Position numbers and translations under genes: made by a program
The notes under the pieces: model-generated
Database searches by the model: none
What the model was told of the DNA's origin: nothing
Seen by the model: only the letters and a program-made list of their open reading frames with translations
In this document: positions 14,457-16,426 of the stretch, piece after piece
How positions within the stretch are numbered: position 1 is the first letter of the stretch
Layout of the letters: each line of letters starts with the position of its first letter
Assembly (NCBI GenBank): GCA_900771955.1
Contig: CAAGPW010000226.1
Coordinates: 1-16,426, forward strand
Reading direction: 5' to 3'
Length of the DNA: 16,426 nucleotides
Origin: Lachnospiraceae bacterium
GTDB lineage: Bacteria; Bacillota; Clostridia; Lachnospirales; Lachnospiraceae

Positions 14457-15836
14457 ATGTATAAGATTGATTTCAAACAGCCAATTCATGTTCATTTTAT
14501 CGGTATCGGCGGCATCAGCATGAGCGGTCTTGCCGAGATTTTACTGAAGGAACATTTCAAAATATCCGGTTCCGATTCCAGGGAATCCGATCTTACCGAC
14601 AACCTCACGGGAATGGGGGCAGAAATTTTCTACGGCCAGCGTGCCGAAAACATCCTGCCAGGCACAGATCTCGTGGTCTATACCGCAGCTATCCGCGAAG
14701 ACAATCCGGAATTTGCCGCAGCAAAGGAGGCTGGCATCCCGATGCTTTCGAGAGCGGAACTGCTCGGCCAGATCATGGATAACTACAGACAGTCTGTTGC
14801 AGTTGCCGGTACACATGGAAAGACGACGACGACATCCATGATCTCCCAGATCTTACTCTGTGCAGCCAAAGACCCGACTTTATCCGTTGGCGGTATTCTT
14901 GACGCGATCGGGGGAAATATCCGCGTCGGTCACTCTGATATCTTCGTGACGGAGGCATGTGAATACACCAACAGTTTTTTGCATTTTCATCCACGATACA
15001 GCATTATTCTGGATATCGAAGCAGAACATCTTGACTTCTTTAAAGATATTAATGATATCCGGCATTCTTTCCATTTATTTGCAAAAAATACGATTTCGGA
15101 CGGTGCTATCATCATGAATGGACAAATTGAGCGCCGTGAGGAGATTACCGAGGGACTTTCCCCTGAGGTTATCACCTACGGTCTTGACCCGTCCTATACC
15201 TACTATGCTTCGGATATCACCTATAACGAAAAAGCCTGCGCACGCTTTACCGTAAATAAAAACGGCAAAGAGCTCTGCAAGATTGCACTGTCCGTACCGG
15301 GCGAACACAACGTATACAATTCTCTCGCAGCGATTGCAGTCACTGAAAAAATGGGAGTCTCCCTGGAGGATATCATTCACGGTCTCTCCATTTTCGGCGG
15401 CGCAAAGCGCAGATTTGAATTAAAGGGTAAGGTAAACGGTGTGACCATCATCGATGACTACGCACATCATCCGACAGAGATCGAGGCAACCCTCCGCGCG
15501 GCAAAGAATTATCCGCATGGTCGTCTGATCTGTGTATTTCAGCCGCATACCTATTCCCGCACGAAGGCGTTCTTAAAGGATTTTGCAAAAGCTTTATCCC
15601 TTGCGGATGTAGTCGTCCTCGCCGATATTTACGCAGCACGAGAAAAAAATACGATCGGTATCTCCTCTACTGCTATTCTGGATGAACTGAAGGCACTCGG
15701 AACAGAAAGCTATTATTTCCCTTCATTTGGCGAAATTGAAGATTTTCTGTTAGAAAATTGTGTGAACAACGACCTGTTGATAACTATGGGGGCCGGAGAC
15801 ATCTATACCGTAGGCGAACACCTGCTTGGGCAATAA
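14457..15836 (+). CDS. murC: UDP-N-acetylmuramate--L-alanine ligase (MurC)
   Basis: A 459-residue cytoplasmic ATP-dependent ligase adding L-alanine to UDP-MurNAc, the first amino acid of the peptidoglycan stem peptide. The N-terminal UDP-binding domain begins with HFIGIGGISMSGLAEIL. The ATP loop is GTHGKTTT (118-125). The central domain has EACEYTNSFLHF, and the C-terminal domain has NVYNSLAAIA, DDYAHHPTEI and FQPHTYSRT, all typical of MurC rather than MurD/E/F. Length is normal and nothing is missing. The ribosome site (AGCAGG) is modest, nine bases from the ATG. It has its own promoter, diverges from glgC, and ends in a terminator that shares bases with a DnaA box. With murA in the same window it covers two cytoplasmic steps of the pathway. 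Confidence 0.97.
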   Translation: MYKIDFKQPIHVHFIGIGGISMSGLAEILLKEHFKISGSDSRESDLTDNLTGMGAEIFYGQRAENILPGTDLVVYTAAIREDNPEFAAAKEAGIPMLSRAELLGQIMDNYRQSVAVAGTHGKTTTTSMISQILLCAAKDPTLSVGGILDAIGGNIRVGHSDIFVTEACEYTNSFLHFHPRYSIILDIEAEHLDFFKDINDIRHSFHLFAKNTISDGAIIMNGQIERREEITEGLSPEVITYGLDPSYTYYASDITYNEKACARFTVNKNGKELCKIALSVPGEHNVYNSLAAIAVTEKMGVSLEDIIHGLSIFGGAKRRFELKGKVNGVTIIDDYAHHPTEIEATLRAAKNYPHGRLICVFQPHTYSRTKAFLKDFAKALSLADVVVLADIYAAREKNTIGISSTAILDELKALGTESYYFPSFGEIEDFLLENCVNNDLLITMGAGDIYTVGEHLLGQ

Positions 15837-16005
15837 TTATCCACATTATCCACATTGCAATTGTGTATTACCTGCCAATTCAATGTGGATTTTTTCTGTT
15901 TACATAAAAAATTGTGGATAACTTATTTTGTTGATTTTTGACCGTTTGTGCAGTTTCCATAATTTTTTTCCGGGTTCTTTTTCCACATTATCCACATTGT
16001 CCACT
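15837..16005. promoter_or_regulatory. DnaA-box cluster between murC and a DnaD-like gene
   Basis: Four perfect copies of the 9-base DnaA box TTATCCACA are present: 15837-15845 and 15846-15854 on the plus strand, back to back; 15913-15921 on the minus strand; and 15988-15996 on the plus strand. The last is flanked without gaps by TTTTCCACA (15979-15987, one mismatch) and TTGTCCACT (15997-16005, two mismatches), giving a three-unit 9-bp array. AAATCCACA (15892-15884, minus, two mismatches) is another partial match. The stretch between is AT-rich. Known DnaA clusters outside oriC regulate initiation or nearby replication genes. The usual dnaA-dnaN neighbourhood is absent, so calling this oriC is not justified. 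The motif is seen directly; DnaA binding is inferred. Confidence 0.8.
15848..15895 (+). terminator. Rho-independent terminator of murC
   Basis: ATCCACATTGCAATTG (15848-15863) pairs with CAATTCAATGTGGAT (15876-15890) with one bulged base, a 12-base loop and a run of six T (15890-15895). It starts 12 bases after the murC stop. Its left arm contains most of the second DnaA box, so the same bases serve two apparent functions. Confidence 0.85.
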
Positions 16006-16032
16006 TTGCCTGTAACCCTTGATTTTTCCGGC

Positions 16033-16061
16033 TTTACAGGGAAAAACACGTATGCTATAAT
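16033..16061 (+). promoter_or_regulatory. Promoter of the DnaD-like gene
   Basis: TTTACA (16033-16038) and a perfect TATAAT (16056-16061) are 17 bases apart, with an extended -10 TGC just before TATAAT. It ends 24 bases before the ATG. The -35 overlaps the right half of an inverted repeat, CCTGTAA (16009-16015) and TTACAGG (16034-16040). The DnaA-box cluster lies immediately upstream, so DnaA could plausibly influence this promoter. Confidence 0.75.
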
Positions 16062-16085
16062 GTGTGGGTTGAAAGAGGTAGTATT

Positions 16086-16426
16086 ATGGCAGGCATTACA
16101 TTACATAGTGAAAATAATGAGACCGTCACCTGTGTGCCAAATGTTTTTATTGATGAACTGATGGCGGACGCAGACGGCGAATACGTTAAAATTTATTTAT
16201 ATCTTTTACGCTGCATGAACGCACCGGAGGAATCTTTTTCCATTTCCGGCATGGCAGACAAGTTCGAGCATACGGAAAAGGACATCAAACGCGCGCTTGC
16301 CTACTGGGAAAAGGCAAAGGTACTTCATCTTGAGTACGACAGCAGTCGCAGACTGACCGGGATCTGCCTGTCAAATCCCAGCCGCCTTTCCGATACCCAT
16401 GAGCCGGATACGACTACAGGGGCAGC
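16086..16426 (+). CDS. DnaD-like replication protein, N-terminal part (runs off the window)
   Basis: The frame starts at an ATG with a GAGG ribosome site seven bases upstream and stays open to the edge, giving 113 residues. The sequence begins MAGITLHSENNETVTCVPN, followed by a predicted winged-helix region (about 19-95: VFIDELMADADGEYVKIYLYL, then MADKFEHTEKDIKRALAYWEK) like the N-domain of DnaD/DnaB-type helicase-loading proteins. A polar linker starts near 96. DnaD-family proteins help load the replicative helicase and restart forks. The C-terminal DnaD domain that would settle the assignment is outside the window. The adjacent DnaA-box cluster fits a replication role. In related genomes a DnaC/DnaI-type loader often follows, but that cannot be seen here. 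Confidence 0.75.
   Translation, partial: MAGITLHSENNETVTCVPNVFIDELMADADGEYVKIYLYLLRCMNAPEESFSISGMADKFEHTEKDIKRALAYWEKAKVLHLEYDSSRRLTGICLSNPSRLSDTHEPDTTTGA

Noticed and set aside
15837..16085. Chromosomal origin oriC
   Set aside because: The boxes and AT-rich DNA are suggestive, but dnaA, dnaN, rpmH and related origin neighbours are absent; a DnaA-box cluster outside oriC is the more cautious reading.

Overview
The window looks like ordinary chromosome from an anaerobic low-to-mid GC Firmicute, most likely a Lachnospiraceae member (Roseburia/Agathobacter-like). This is an inference from gene content: spoVG, a two-subunit GlgC/GlgD glycogen pyrophosphorylase, a LysM-G5-M23 cell-wall hydrolase, SigA-type promoters with strong Shine-Dalgarno sites, and the partial Bacillus-like order spoVG-glmU-pth-mfd. 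I see no rRNA, tRNA, CRISPR, transposase, integrase or phage gene. Twelve genes lie in the window: ten complete on the minus strand or convergent with it, plus murC and a partial DnaD-like gene at the right end on the plus strand, and the HD-GYP gene on the plus strand at the left.

Layout. 1-1363: promoter, HD-GYP c-di-GMP phosphodiesterase gene and its terminator (+). 1396-2842: murA (-), converging on it, with its own promoter. 2938-5023: aroK-like P-loop kinase and a membrane-anchored LysM-G5-M23 metallopeptidase (-), separated by one base. 5096-6427: lipoprotein of the SurA/PrsA foldase type (-), with its own promoter and terminator. 6455-11372: glmU(N-domain only)-pth-mfd operon (-), with overlapping or nearly overlapping genes behind a promoter just downstream of the spoVG terminator. 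11374-14281: glgC-glgD-spoVG unit (-). 14385-15895: divergent murC (+) with a terminator. 15837-16061: a dense DnaA-box cluster and a strong promoter leading into a DnaD-like replication gene that runs off the right edge.

The genes form a housekeeping neighbourhood weighted to the cell envelope: UDP-GlcNAc synthesis (GlmU N-domain), its commitment to peptidoglycan (MurA, MurC), wall remodelling (M23 enzyme) and extracytoplasmic folding (foldase lipoprotein). Glycogen synthesis, transcription-coupled repair (Mfd), tRNA recycling (Pth) and the regulator SpoVG are interspersed. For four genes the ribosome-binding site argues for a start downstream of the longest possible reading frame (aroK, mfd, glmU, glgC), and the coordinates given use those starts.

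The strongest unusual signal is the intergenic region at 15837-16005. It holds four perfect TTATCCACA DnaA boxes plus near matches, partly in back-to-back 9-bp tandem arrays. It sits between murC and a DnaD-like gene, and one box is built into the murC terminator. Other points worth checking are a GlmU with no acetyltransferase domain, a shikimate-kinase homologue lacking a key substrate-binding arginine, and spoVG placed behind glgCD. I did not find a convincing new multi-gene defence or mobile system here.
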